From: Helichrysum umbraculigerum
Taxonomy: Eukaryota > Streptophyta > Magnoliopsida > Asterales > Asteraceae
DNA length: 64,000 nucleotides
Direction of reading: 5' to 3'
NCBI GenBank assembly: GCA_949592205.1
Contig: CATIUR010000001.1
Span: 239,028,750-239,092,749, forward strand
Shown: in pieces, positions 18,431-29,131 of the stretch
How positions within the stretch are numbered: the stretch's first letter is position 1
How the letters are laid out: each line of letters opens with the position of its first letter
Notes under the pieces: model-generated
Databases searched by the model: none
Told to the model about the DNA's origin: nothing
What the model saw: only the letters and a program-made list of their open reading frames with translations
Made by a program: the position numbers and the translations under genes

Positions 18431-19917
18431 CAAGGAGGAATGAATACCTGATCAGCTTGGTCCGGATCAACCTCAAATCGAGGTTCAGGAGGATTAGCAT
18501 CAAGAGGTACATCATCATTAGGTGATTCAGCGACAAACTTTTCACCAGATAAGTTACCAACACCATCATCTGATCCTATACCTTCGGATTCCGTACCTTC
18601 GTTACTTTCGGATGGAACGTCCACACTCTCAACTCTCTTTCCTTTACCACGGCTAGACATAGATTTTCCAACATGACTGCGAGCTATCTGCTTCACCCTT
18701 TTCGCGACAGAACCATCTACATCCGACCCACTGACTTGGTTCGATTGACTTCGGGTACGTTTACCCACGGGTAAACTCTTGGTAGCAGATGACCCAGCAA
18801 TAGCTTTGGTTCCGTGGGTGGATACCCGTTTAGCAGAAGAACCTTGGACCTTCACTTTAGTTTTAAATCGACGGACCTTAGGAGCATTTGGGATTGGCTC
18901 TCCCACCAGGTCCAGCAAGTCATTGCTAGCAGCAACGACCGCATCACGAAATCGATCAGGATAAGGTTCCTCACCCTCGCGAAGCGGGCGAGATTCATAC
19001 CGAGCATCATAATATTTCCATAATTGCATGAAGTCAATAAGCGGCAACTCTGTGAAGTCACGTCAAAACAGTTCAATATTGCTTCTTTTACATATGAACA
19101 CATATTCAAAACAAAAAGATTAAGGGGACGAAGGTGCAATACCTTCGTCTGAATCAACAGGACGAATGATCGGAACTTCATCTGGTTTATCCCACTTCTG
19201 GATAATCCCAGTCATCACCAACACATGCTCTGGATACGTCTGAACATTCACAAGGGGAGCTTGAAGCTTCTCGAACAAGGCATGGTCAAAAGTGCCATCG
19301 GCAGGTACAGGATCCAAACTAACCGCAGTTTTCTTTTTCTAAATCATGAGAATCGGAGCTACATGTGCGTCCACCCAGAAAAACCTATCTTTCCAATCCT
19401 TCGAGCCATCTGGTGTTTTTACAAAGTGGCACGGTTGGGGTTTTTTCCTTTTTTCAATAGTAAGCCAATCACCATTCTTGCTGGGGGTATAGAACTTTCG
19501 AAAAAGGGGCAAAGTAGGTGTACCATTTAATGCACGACAATGAATCTCAAAAGATGAAACTTTAACCAAACCCACCGGAGAGATTTGTGAGATATGTACC
19601 TAATAGTATTGAAGTACAGACAACAAGAAACGTGACATTGGGAAGCGAATGTTGGCAAAATCGAACCATCTTGTGTAAACACCAATCGTTCCGCGAGGCA
19701 TCTCGGAGATGATGGCATCAGCAGCAGGAGCGGTAGGGTGAAACTCTTGATCAATTCCATGTTCTTCACAGAAGTTATCAACTTCTTCTTGTGTAAGAAT
19801 GGAACACATCTGCACCATATTATCTTTCCCGAGCGCAGATTCGGAGTTAGCTTCGGTATCTAAATCATGGGGTTGGTTGGATGGATCGCCGCCGGCAACA
19901 CTACTCACCGTTGCCAT
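18431..19917 (-). pseudogene. Putative gypsy-type transposon ORF (Transposase_28-like), with intron, cut by element 2
   Basis: Starts at ATG 19917 (MATVSSVAGGD). The conserved core includes MPRGTIGVYTRWFDFANIRFP, HISQISPVGLVKVSSFEI and WKDRFFWVDAHV, typical of the plant 'putative gypsy type transposon' family (PF04195-like, recognised by eye). In-frame stops interrupt it at 19600-19602 and 19339-19341 (both TAG). A likely 93-base phase-1 intron runs 19142-19050 (GTATTG...TTCACAG). Splicing it out joins VDSDE to ELPLIDFMQLWKYY and restores the frame into a basic, Ser-rich tail. The LTR of element 2 ends the ORF at 18430. In Tat-lineage retroelements such ORFs occur as extra genes, sometimes antisense to gag-pol. 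That reading fits the possible plus-oriented LTR just to the right. Confidence 0.75.
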
Positions 19918-20074
19918 TGTTGATCGGAAGTTTTTGAGATACAAAGTTAGGGTTTTGTTTTCTTTTTTGATAATAATGAAAAGAAAAAAAAAGGGTAGAA
20001 ATAAAATGAGATTAGAAAGAGGTAATATAAAAGGTTTTTAAATTAAAGGGAAGTTATAATGATTTTATGGGAAA

Positions 20075-20784
20075 TGTGCTGATATGATGAGGGCAGGAAA
20101 CCATCACATCCAAACCGTCAGGTCACCTAGGTAACCGTGCACCTAAACCGCCACTTTTTTCACAAGTTCGGAAGTTGCGTACATAGTCTAGAGCAAGTGC
20201 GTTCAGACACACTTACACTAGACTAGGGGACATGATCGGGTATATGCTGGTAACCGCAGCTTACAGCATATGCCGCAGCTAAATACATGTGCATAAGTTA
20301 CGGAAACATAACAAAGCTTCGAGAAAGGAATCTTTGACTAAAGCACAACACCCAAGATGGGACTCACAGTAGAGGATGCTTTGGATTACCAGTAAAGCAC
20401 GTAAAGGTAAAGTCATGTCAAAAAGGAATAAAGGTAAGCTGTCACTAAATAAGGAAGGTCTGCTCCGCCGCGCTGAGCTGCGAAAAGCAGACTCACCATT
20501 TATGGAAAGGGAATCTTTGCTTCACAATAGCATAAATAAACCAACTAAGTGCAAGGTAAACACATACACACAATATTCACTCACTTATACTATTTACTTT
20601 CTCTGTCTAGAATATTTATCCACACAGATCCGTAGCTTATTCTCACGCCGGAGCTTGGTCAAAAGGGGAACCCCCTTTCCCCTTTGGCGAGGCTAACGGT
20701 GTATGTTTGTTACATCTTAGCAGTTTTATTCAACTTGAAAGGAGGCTCACAAGCTACGTTGGGGAGCTGCTAGTTTTTGTATCA
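20075..20784 (+). repeat. Possible LTR of the element carrying the gypsy-type ORF
   Basis: Begins TGTGCTGATATG after a purine-rich stretch and ends near GTATCA. It has a TATA-like CATAAATAAA at 20530-20540, a pyrimidine-rich presumed start region (20570-20605) and a GC-rich block with CACGCCGGAGCTTGG (20644-20660). The composition resembles an LTR U3-R in plus orientation. No second LTR copy is in the window, so ends are estimates. Confidence 0.33.
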
Positions 20785-22675
20785 ATAGAGGGGGTAAGTG
20801 TTTATATGTAAAAAGGTTCAACAGAAAAACATGTAAATATTTTTTGAAAAATTTGCTTTGGTCATTCTACACTAATCTCAATATAACATCTGACCAAACT
20901 GTTCAAATTTATTTAATTCTACTGTAGATAATTGTAAAAGTCCTGATTATAATCTATGTACCTAGGCAGCGAAAATGATCATTGTGATTGTAACTCACAT
21001 ACAAACACTTTTAGTCCCTAATCTTTTTATGTGTTTTGTGAAAAGAGAGAGAGAAGAGTTAGAGAGTGTGTATTTTTGTGAAAGTGAAATGAAACTTATC
21101 AAGATGCCCAAATTTAACCCCCTAATCTTTTTTAATATATATTACAATTCAGTTCCTCCACTCAAAATAATTGCAAAATGACCTCCGCGTGATCTGCACC
21201 ATTGATCTCGAAAATGGATGGTAGTGATGACCTTCCCCTCTTAGCTCTCCGAAAATAGCCCTTCCCTCTGATCTCTAATCTATTAATATTGCCCCATTAA
21301 ATTCTCAAACAGTTTTTGTTAGCTTTGCACGTATTTTCACGTGACATATTTTTTGATCCACTTTGACAGTTTTTGTTAGCTTTGCACGTCTTTTAACGTG
21401 ACATATTTTTTGATCCACTTTGACAGTTTTTGTTAGCTTTGCACGTATTTTAGGATGATTGTATGCACCCATCATCGTCTTAAATCAAATGTGAAGAATA
21501 TAATCAATAAATGGTGATTTCTTGATCCTATTGATAGCTCTAACATTTACCAGGAGGTAAATGAAAATACTATTAAATGAATAGTGTTTCTACTATTTAA
21601 TAAATTTAATAAGAAAATAAATTATGAAAGGAAAGAATTTGGTGTAGTTGTCAAAGTGTTCCTTAACTTTTTTAATGTTTTCCTTCCATTTGATAACCCT
21701 CTCATACTTCCTTTAATTAATAACTTAAATCCTACTTTTTTCTTTTACTCCACATCCTTTCTACATACTTCATTTTCTTACTCCATTTCATATCCTTCTG
21801 ATGGTTTTATTGAGATTGTAAAAAAATACAATTAAAAATACTTTAGCAAACTTATTAATTATTCAGATATTACAACTCCATAAAAACTAATACTTCAACG
21901 TTATCTTTTTTTAGTAAGGTTTATATTAAGTATCGGTCGAGAAGTATATATATAAATAATAAATACTGATTTGAGCTTTGATTATTTAAGTAATTGGGTT
22001 TTAATTGCATTAGAAATTTTTGAAGTTGGAAGTTTTGATATGAACTACAAATGGATTGATCTTAAAGATGATAAATTGGATGACGAAAACTAACAAATGG
22101 TTGAATATTTGAGATATTGTATTTGAAAATATCATTTTTTTTATAATGAGTTAGTTGATTAACATGAAAAAATAATGTTTTTGAGGTAAACTTTAAGAAT
22201 TAATGTTTTAGAATATCGTTAAAGAAAGTTACAGAAAGTTACATACTCAACAAGTTTGTATAAAGCATAATTTGCATAGAAAGTTGTAGCTTTATTTTGC
22301 ACAATTTAACATTTAATTTATTAAAATATAAATATACTTATAATAAGTTTAGAAAGGGTTTTCAAAATAAAAGAAGACTTGACATACTGCGTAATAAGAG
22401 ATGGAATATGATCATTTGAAATCTTTATTTAAAAATTTTATAATACAAATTTGAAAATAAACCACCTCTCTTTATTCCTGCATATCTTATAAATTTTATT
22501 TAGTTTCACGTATTATTGTTGATTTAAAGCACATATAACATGTATATATTGTTGTACATATATTTTAGGTAAAAAATCTATTTTTTAGGTATAGTTGTGT
22601 AAAAGTCATATCACTTAAACTGTTAATATAAATCTTGAACAATTTTATACTAAGTTTGTAATCAATAAATAAAAA
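20785..22675. other. AT-rich intergenic spacer
   Basis: No gene recognised. Contains the 57-bp repeat at 21310 and short ORFs of low complexity that I do not consider genes. Confidence 0.6.
21310..21452. repeat. 57-bp tandem repeat, 2.5 copies
   Basis: Units start at 21310, 21367 and 21424 with CAGTTTTTGTTAGCTTTGCA. Each unit contains an ACGTGACATA-type segment. Near-identical copies indicate recent expansion. Confidence 0.9.
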
Positions 22676-22683
22676 TTATATAT

Positions 22684-22756
<73 letters not shown>
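22676..22756. repeat. (AT)n microsatellite
   Basis: Roughly 40 AT units with one interruption. Confidence 0.95.
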
Positions 22757-22760
<4 letters not shown>

Positions 22761-22959
22761 AAGGTACAGACTCTACATATTTTAGGTACTTTTATTGTCC
22801 TCGCCAGATAAACTAACAGACTAGTGAACATAAAGTTTACATCCATATAAACATAGCTCCTTAATTCGAATATCCGATTTTTTTACGATACACGAAACAT
22901 TGTATTTTAAGTTCCGCTATATACCAATTATTTCATAATGTAATATAATTAATTTTTGT

Positions 22960-22993
22960 TCCGCCGCAACGTGCGGGCTAGAAAATACTTGTT
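22960..22993 (+). mobile_element. Probable Helitron 3' terminus (degenerate)
   Basis: A hairpin CCGC-aacgt-GCGG is followed after 12 bases by ACTTGT, close to the CTAG|T ending of plant Helitrons. The 5' TC end was not identified. Confidence 0.4.
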
Positions 22994-23124
22994 AATATTA
23001 TTGACGAAAATTTTGGCACCGTAGAACTACACATGCACATGTGCACACCTTAAATTCAAACCAAATTTTGGCAAGGCAAACCGATGGTTAAATATGATAA
23101 AAATGATGACACTTAACACAATTT

Positions 23125-23224
23125 GTTCACATTCAAACGGATTTTGATGAGGAATATATTGTTGTTCACATCGTGTTCACATTCAAGCGGATTTTGATGA
23201 CAAATACATTGTTGTTCACGTGTG
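23125..23224. repeat. 50-bp tandem duplication
   Basis: Units at 23125 and 23175 (GTTCACATTCAARCGGATTT). Confidence 0.9.
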
Positions 23225-23359
23225 AACGCCGGGCAACAAAACAATTAACACATGGGCGGGAAGCTAAATAGCTAATAATCCTGAAGATCCTGAACGCCGG
23301 GCAACAAAACAATTAACACATGGGCGGGAAGCTAAATAGCTAATAATCCTGAAGATCCT
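23224..23359. repeat. 68-bp tandem duplication
   Basis: Perfect or near-perfect units at 23224 and 23292 (GAACGCCGGGCAACAAAACA), directly after the 50-bp duplication. Confidence 0.95.
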
Positions 23360-23373
23360 GAAGGTTATTACAT

Positions 23374-23602
23374 GTTAAAATAAGAACGCTCTAACAAAAC
23401 ATTGAATCTCAAAAAATAAGATTAAATTACCACTATTAAATTTCTTGTTCAGAAGTGCACACGTACACTTTTAGGATGTCTTTTTTCTGTTAAAATAAAA
23501 ACGCTCTAACAAAACATTGAATCTCAAAAAATAAGATTAAATTACCACTATAAAATTTCTTGTTCAGAAGTGCAAACGTACACTTTTAGGATGTCTTTTT
23601 TC
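23374..23602. repeat. 115-bp tandem duplication
   Basis: Units at 23374 and 23489 (GTTAAAATAARAACGCTCTA), differing at a few positions. Third of three adjacent duplications with unrelated units. Confidence 0.95.
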
Positions 23603-23814
23603 TTTTACGTATAAATGTTGAGATTATCACCATACAAATTATTTTGATGGTTAAATGAAACCCACAATTCTAGCAACAAAAATAATTATTAAAATATGTT
23701 TCTGGCCCGTGGTTATGCAAAGTTTGAATTGTGATGGGAGTTTTTCTATTTAACGTAAGATGGAATGACTTTAATACCCTTCCGATGTTTTTGATACTAA
23801 AGAAATGCTAAATA

Positions 23815-23910
23815 TTTAGGATCTTGCCATTAGAATCTATAACCGTTTGATCATTCTCATCTAATGGACAAAAATTAGTTCTCATGGTTCTCAATCTTTG
23901 GGTGTTTCTC

Positions 23911-23912
<2 letters not shown>
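23815..23912. mobile_element. Half terminal repeat facing a (TA)n tract
   Basis: Contains GTTCTCATGGTTCTCA-type words. The reverse complement resembles the terminal region beginning at about 24001 on the other side of the microsatellite. Possibly the end of a related element inserted into the same TA tract. Confidence 0.35.
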
Positions 23913-23969
<57 letters not shown>

Positions 23970-23972
23970 ACC

Positions 23973-23998
<26 letters not shown>
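23913..23998. repeat. (TA)n microsatellite
   Basis: Two TA runs separated by CCACC, bounded on both sides by transposon-like terminal sequences. Confidence 0.95.
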
Positions 23999-24003
<5 letters not shown>

Positions 24004-24180
24004 GGTTGGGTTCTTGTGAGAATAAGGGCATTTCGTGAGAACGGTGAGAACATATCCTGACCTTCCAATTGATCTTATCAAAAATCAGAGAATCTACGAT
24101 GGCATAATTGTAAATATCGTGACTTTCATATCTGAGGGTTAGATCCGTCAGTTACCTTTATTTTAGGTTTTCTTTATTTG

Positions 24181-24514
24181 TTGTTCAACATCACCGTCAT
24201 ACTTTTCTCTCCTTCATAATTCTTCTCCGTCAATACATCGATATACAAGCACCAAATCAAAGCTGAAGAAATCAAAACTAATATAATTTTCTTCTCCGTC
24301 ATACTTAGAGTCGATATGCCTGTGATAATAGGCATCGTGGATCTTGCAAGAATGGTAACTCTCCTCCATTCATTCAATTCAATCAGGAAGTGTATCATGA
24401 TTCTTGTACACAAAACCCAATCTCGGGTCGATGCGCTTAATTGATGCAATTGGCTTGATGTTTCACCGTGACCAAAGAGAATTTCGGTCGATCTAAGAAC
24501 CATATGAGTTTGTA
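24181..24514. other. Unrecognised internal segment of the Mutator-like element
   Basis: A 116-codon minus-strand frame (24524-24174) exists but matches nothing I know. It could be a captured host fragment. Confidence 0.3.
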
Positions 24515-25195
24515 ATAATTTCATATTAACATATTGTTTTACATGTAAAGTATTTTAAAATATAAAGCTTCATAGCATAAAACTGTGTGAAATCTTTATA
24601 AGTATAAGCTTCACAACAAATTTTATGTGAAGTTTGTCATAATTTCATATTAACATATTGTTTTACATGTGAAGTATTTTAAAAATATAAAGCTTCAATT
24701 CACAGCATAAAACTGTGTGAAGTCTTTATAAGTATAAGCTTCACAGCAATAAATTTTATGTGAAGTTTGTCATAGTTTTATATTAACATATTGTTTTACA
24801 TGTGAAGTATTTTAAAATATAAAGCTTCACAGTATAAAACTGTGTGAAGTCTTTATAAGTATAAGCTTCACAGAAAATTTTATGTGAAGTTTGTTATAAT
24901 TTCATATTAACATATTGTTTTACATGTGAAGTATTTTAAAAAAATAAAGCTTCACATCATAAAACTATGCGAAGTCTTTGTAAGTATAAGCTTCACAATA
25001 AATTTTTGTCATAATTTCATATTAACATATTGTTTTACATGTGAAGTATTTTAAAATATAAAGCTTCATAGCATAAAACTGTGTGAAGTCTTTATAAGTA
25101 TAAGCTTCACGACAAATTTTATGTGAAGTTTGTCATAATTTCATATTAACATATTCTTTTACATGTGAAGTCTTTTTAAAAATAACTTAACACGG
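24515..25195. repeat. ~124-bp minisatellite, about 5.4 copies, hairpin-rich
   Basis: The anchor TCATATTAACATATTGTTTT occurs at 24521, 24645, 24778 (variant), 24902, 25017 and 25141, giving periods of 124, 133, 124, 115 and 124. Each unit contains inverted pairs such as GCTTCACA...TGTGTGAAG around a short AT spacer. Confidence 0.93.
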
Positions 25196-25463
25196 TATTA
25201 TACCGTGTGAAGTTTTTGATTTTTTGATTCACATATTGTTTAAAGTTGTGAAGTTTTTATATAAGTAAAACTAAAATAAATCATTACCTAGAAGATTGCG
25301 AAAGGATAAATCATTGCCAATAGAAGACATATTGCAGAAAATACAACAAGGATTTTTAAGCAGATACAATGGATAACAAATCTATGATGAACATTATAGA
25401 GGAGATGAAGGTTACGACTTATGATGAAGATTGAAACCCAGACGTAATAGTAAGTTAATAACT

Positions 25464-25982
25464 CACTACAACAAAAATGTTAATTCTTCACACATTTTTC
25501 TTCACACTTTTAAAAAATGTGAACTTTTTTATTATGTTCATTACTTTTATATATGTGTAGAAAATATTTACATTCTTAAGTGTGAAAAAAATTAATAAGT
25601 CATAATATTGTTCACACTTATAATAGTGAAAAATATATATTCACATTTATAAGTGTGAACAAATGTAAAAAAAATTCACACTTTAAAGAGTAGAAATTAT
25701 TTTGTGACACTCAATTTCTTCACGCTTCATCTTGTGTGAAGAAATTAGGTGTAATAAATGAATTTTACATTTATAAGTGTGAACAAGTTTGAATTTGTTC
25801 ACGCTTGTAAGTGTGAACATTTTTTCCCCACAATTATAAATGTCAAGATTATATATATCTTCACGCTTGTAAGTGTGAATAATTTATACACATTAATAAG
25901 TGTGAAAATTTTGATTATATATTTCACATTTTTTAAAAGCGTGAAGAAAATGATGTGAACAATCAACATATTTGTTGTAGTG
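25464..25982. mobile_element. CACTA MITE (519 bp), TSD ACT
   Basis: Begins CACTACAACAAAAATGTT and ends with the inverted copy AACATATTTGTTGTAGTG. It is flanked by ACT at 25461-25463 and 25983-25985. The interior consists almost wholly of alternating TTCACACTTATAAGTGTGAA-type inverted motifs. No ORF. Confidence 0.92.
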
Positions 25983-26703
25983 ACTAGTGACTATGAGTAA
26001 ACACTATGAAAGATAAAGGAAAAAATTGGGTTTGAAGATCTATATGTGAACGAGAGATGGTCTCACTACAAAAAAAAGTTGGATAGTCCACGTTTATTTC
26101 TCCACACAATAAGAAGCGTGGAGTTTTTAGCCACACTAATTAGCATTTGAAAATTTTTCCACGTTTATAGCGGTGGGAATCAATTATTTGAAAAATATCT
26201 ACACAGATAGGTACGTGTGTAAAAAGTGATATAAGTATTTACAACATAAAAAAGTGTGAACTTTTAAGCGTACCATATAAGTGTTTGGGCCTTACATATT
26301 GTAACACCCTCAAATTTCGGATTGCGGAAGCGATCGGGTCGGGTGTTACCAAATCAAATATCACAACATAAGATACATAGTGAACGACTCTAAATGAGAC
26401 GTTTGAAAATAGTTATACATTTCTGAAATTAAAGTGTTTACAAGTTGCGAGTTCGCATAAAAATAGTATTACATTTTACTAGTACAGAAGTAAATGCAAT
26501 AAATGTCTTGAGTGTTGAAAACATGCGACTCGAGCTAGAATCCTGTAGGCCAATCTTACTACAGCAGTGTACCTGAGAATGCACACTAAAGGGGTCAGCT
26601 GGAAAGCTGGTGAGTTCACAAGTAATTTGTAATAACAAGTAGTTCAAGAAATATGTATTTCATTCAGAAATGTATATCAAGTTTAACAGTTTAAATAGTA
26701 ATG

Positions 26704-27562
26704 ATTACCCCTCGAGGTAATTGTGAGGAATTTATGGTAAACAGGTGAACCTAATCAATAGGTTTCCAGTCAAGTAAAAGGGAACCAATTCCCAGTGGGT
26801 GTGTTATCAGGTACGTTATTGCCACCTGGCAATATGTATACGGGTGTAGCGTAAGATGACTAACTGTCATGCTACTGGTCGAAAGGGGTCAAACGGGAAG
26901 AATCCGTAGACAACCTGTATTGCTCCCCGGCAATATGGTACAGTTAATTCATGCGGTTCCAAGTATTGGTGCTACTGGTACTAGTAAGTCACAATGCCAC
27001 CTGGCATGACAGGTTGCTCCCCGGCAACGTGATCAAGTTATTTATTTTGGAATCGTGTCATATCGGTACGGTTTGTAAATACGGTCAAGTGAGCAAAAGC
27101 TCGTAATTTCCTGAGTCTCCGACTCGTAAGTATCTAGTAATCACCTACAGTGATGGTAATGGGTATCCCCCAAGGGAAATGTCAAGTTATGTCCCGCAGG
27201 ACCACGTTTAAGTAAATTAACCAGTTATCGAGCCAACGACCCCGACCGTAATAATTCGTAGGTCCGTTGCTGAGAATAAGTAAAGCATAAATCCATATGC
27301 TGAAATGAGTAACCGTGCAGTCCCGCAGAACTACGATGGAGCATAAATTCGTATGCGGAGCCAACGACCCCGATTGTAATAGTTCGTCGGTCCGTTGCTG
27401 AGTGTGAGCATCCAGCTCGTAAGTAAGTTGTACCACCCACCGTGGTATCGTGAGCCCTCAGCTCGTAAGTCAGTTGTACCACCCACCGCGGTATCGTGAG
27501 CTCGTTTGTAAATCCGTAATACCAACCATATTGGTATCGTTTTTGTGCCACCCACCGTGGCA
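26704..27562. repeat. Hairpin array in solo LTR A with compensatory stem changes
   Basis: Perfect hairpins are ATTACC-cctcga-GGTAAT (26704), TATTGCC-acct-GGCAATA (26817), TATTGC-tccccg-GCAATA (26918), ATGCC-acct-GGCAT (26994), GTTGC-tccccg-GCAAC (27013), TACCAC-ccacc-GTGGTA (27431), ATACCAA-ccata-TTGGTAT (27519) and TGCCAC-ccacc-GTGGCA (27546). One has a single mismatch, TACCAC-ccacc-GCGGTA (27477). Loops fall into classes (ACCT, TCCCCG, CCACC). Within a class, stem bases differ on both sides so that pairing is kept. A 110-base direct repeat (about 27231-27395) adds to the structure. Confidence 0.9.
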
Positions 27563-28301
27563 TCGTTTTGCTTCACATATAGTGACAGCGTCCGTTATTC
27601 TCCCGCAGAAGATGTAAGTAATCGTTTTGGCAGTACACGACATGCCCGTAAGTAAGTTTAGCCCAAGGCTAGTAAAGTGTTACAGGCACTCAACAGTACC
27701 TCAAGTTGTACGTAATTCACAGTAGTAAATCTTACTAAGAAAAGTAGGAATGTCACCTAGGTATAGGGGCAATTCATAATCATCTGTTAGGTACGTATCT
27801 ACGTCACCTAGTTTGTCTGAAGTAATGTGTAAAGTCAAGTACGTTAACACGTCACTTAACTGTCGGGAAGTACTTACAGTACTTAGTCAAAGTCATCCGC
27901 TAGTTCGTAAATATAACACCCCATATTTTTATTTTTTTTTAAACCTGGAAGCGTTGGATAAATATGTACATATAAATTACATTATCAAAACTTGGTGCTA
28001 CATCCTAATACATATAATAATTACACATAAAATCAAAAGATTTAAGTTTAGATGTTATATTTTACATAACCATATTTAAAACATAGTTCAAAACTGTCAG
28101 AGTAATAAGTAGCCAAAACATTCTTCTAAACCCCAACTTCTTATCTTTAAACAGATCAAAACGAACAACCTGCAAGAAGTTTAAGCGGTGGGATTAGCAC
28201 GAAGCTAAGTGAATAGACTTATAGCAAACAGTCTAACTTAGTAATAATAATCAGTTTACAATAATTCTTATGGTAAACACAATATCAGAGAGGATCGGTG
28301 G

Positions 28302-28372
28302 TTCTTGAGGTAACCCTCATGCCGCGGTGGCCCTCAAGAACGCTTATAACCAGCTGTATTTGGCCAATACAG
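28302..28372. repeat. Hairpins in solo LTR B
   Basis: TTCTTGAGG (28302-28310) pairs with CCTCAAGAA (28332-28340). CTGTATT-tggcc-AATACAG spans 28354-28372. They are about 390-460 bases from the PBS-side end, as in the other LTRs. Confidence 0.8.
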
Positions 28373-28929
28373 GAAACCGATAAGCTAGTGTACTATTTAC
28401 TCACACAATACAGTTTCCATAACAACACATGTGCAAGAACCTGTATTGGCCAATTAATAGTAGCCTTAAGCCCAATAACATTTGACCTCTCATTATACAC
28501 ACATATACGCACATGGCAATATAGCAATTAGTAATAATACTTGGGCATCATGACAGGCAACAGTATAATCAGTAAACCACAATTACTTGTTGTAATCTTA
28601 ACCATTACAACTAAATTATACCGAGAGTATAAATCCACTCACCTGTCTTTTCAAGCCTTCAACTCAAAGATCTTATATTATTGAGTTCTTGGATTATCTG
28701 AAATACAACAAAACAACTAAAATCATTAACTTGTTCTAGATATCCATAAGATTGAAAATCACATCAATCATTCAAACTATAGCAGTTAAGTGAAGTACAT
28801 CTTAACACATGTATTGATATTAACATATATATACATATAGGCTAGAATAATTAATCTCTGCACTTATACAATACAAACTTATACCATAGCTACAAGTAAA
28901 CGTTTAAAATTTCAAGTCCTGAGATAAGG

Positions 28930-29131
28930 AGGAATCCGCCCGGATTCCCAAGGAATCCGCCGGATTCCAGTGAATACGCCCAGATCCCAAGGAATCCGTC
29001 GTATTCCCAAGCAATTTCAGCCCAGACTTTTGATCAGAACAATTTTAAGGGAATACGATCTTGAATACACCCATGAATCCGCCCGGATTCCAATGAATCC
29101 GCCGGATTCAGAGGAATCCGTCCGGATTCCC
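28930..29131. repeat. GGAATCCG..CGGATTCC palindrome array (solo LTR B)
   Basis: Eight or so units of GGAATCCGCC(C)GGATTCC and decayed variants (GAATACGCC etc.), many self-complementary, spaced irregularly with an interruption around 29010-29060. Confidence 0.88.

Noticed and set aside
27182..27576. Overlapping minus-strand ORFs in solo LTR A
   Set aside because: They translate the hairpin array and its direct repeats. Several frames are open at once, so the pattern is repeat-driven.
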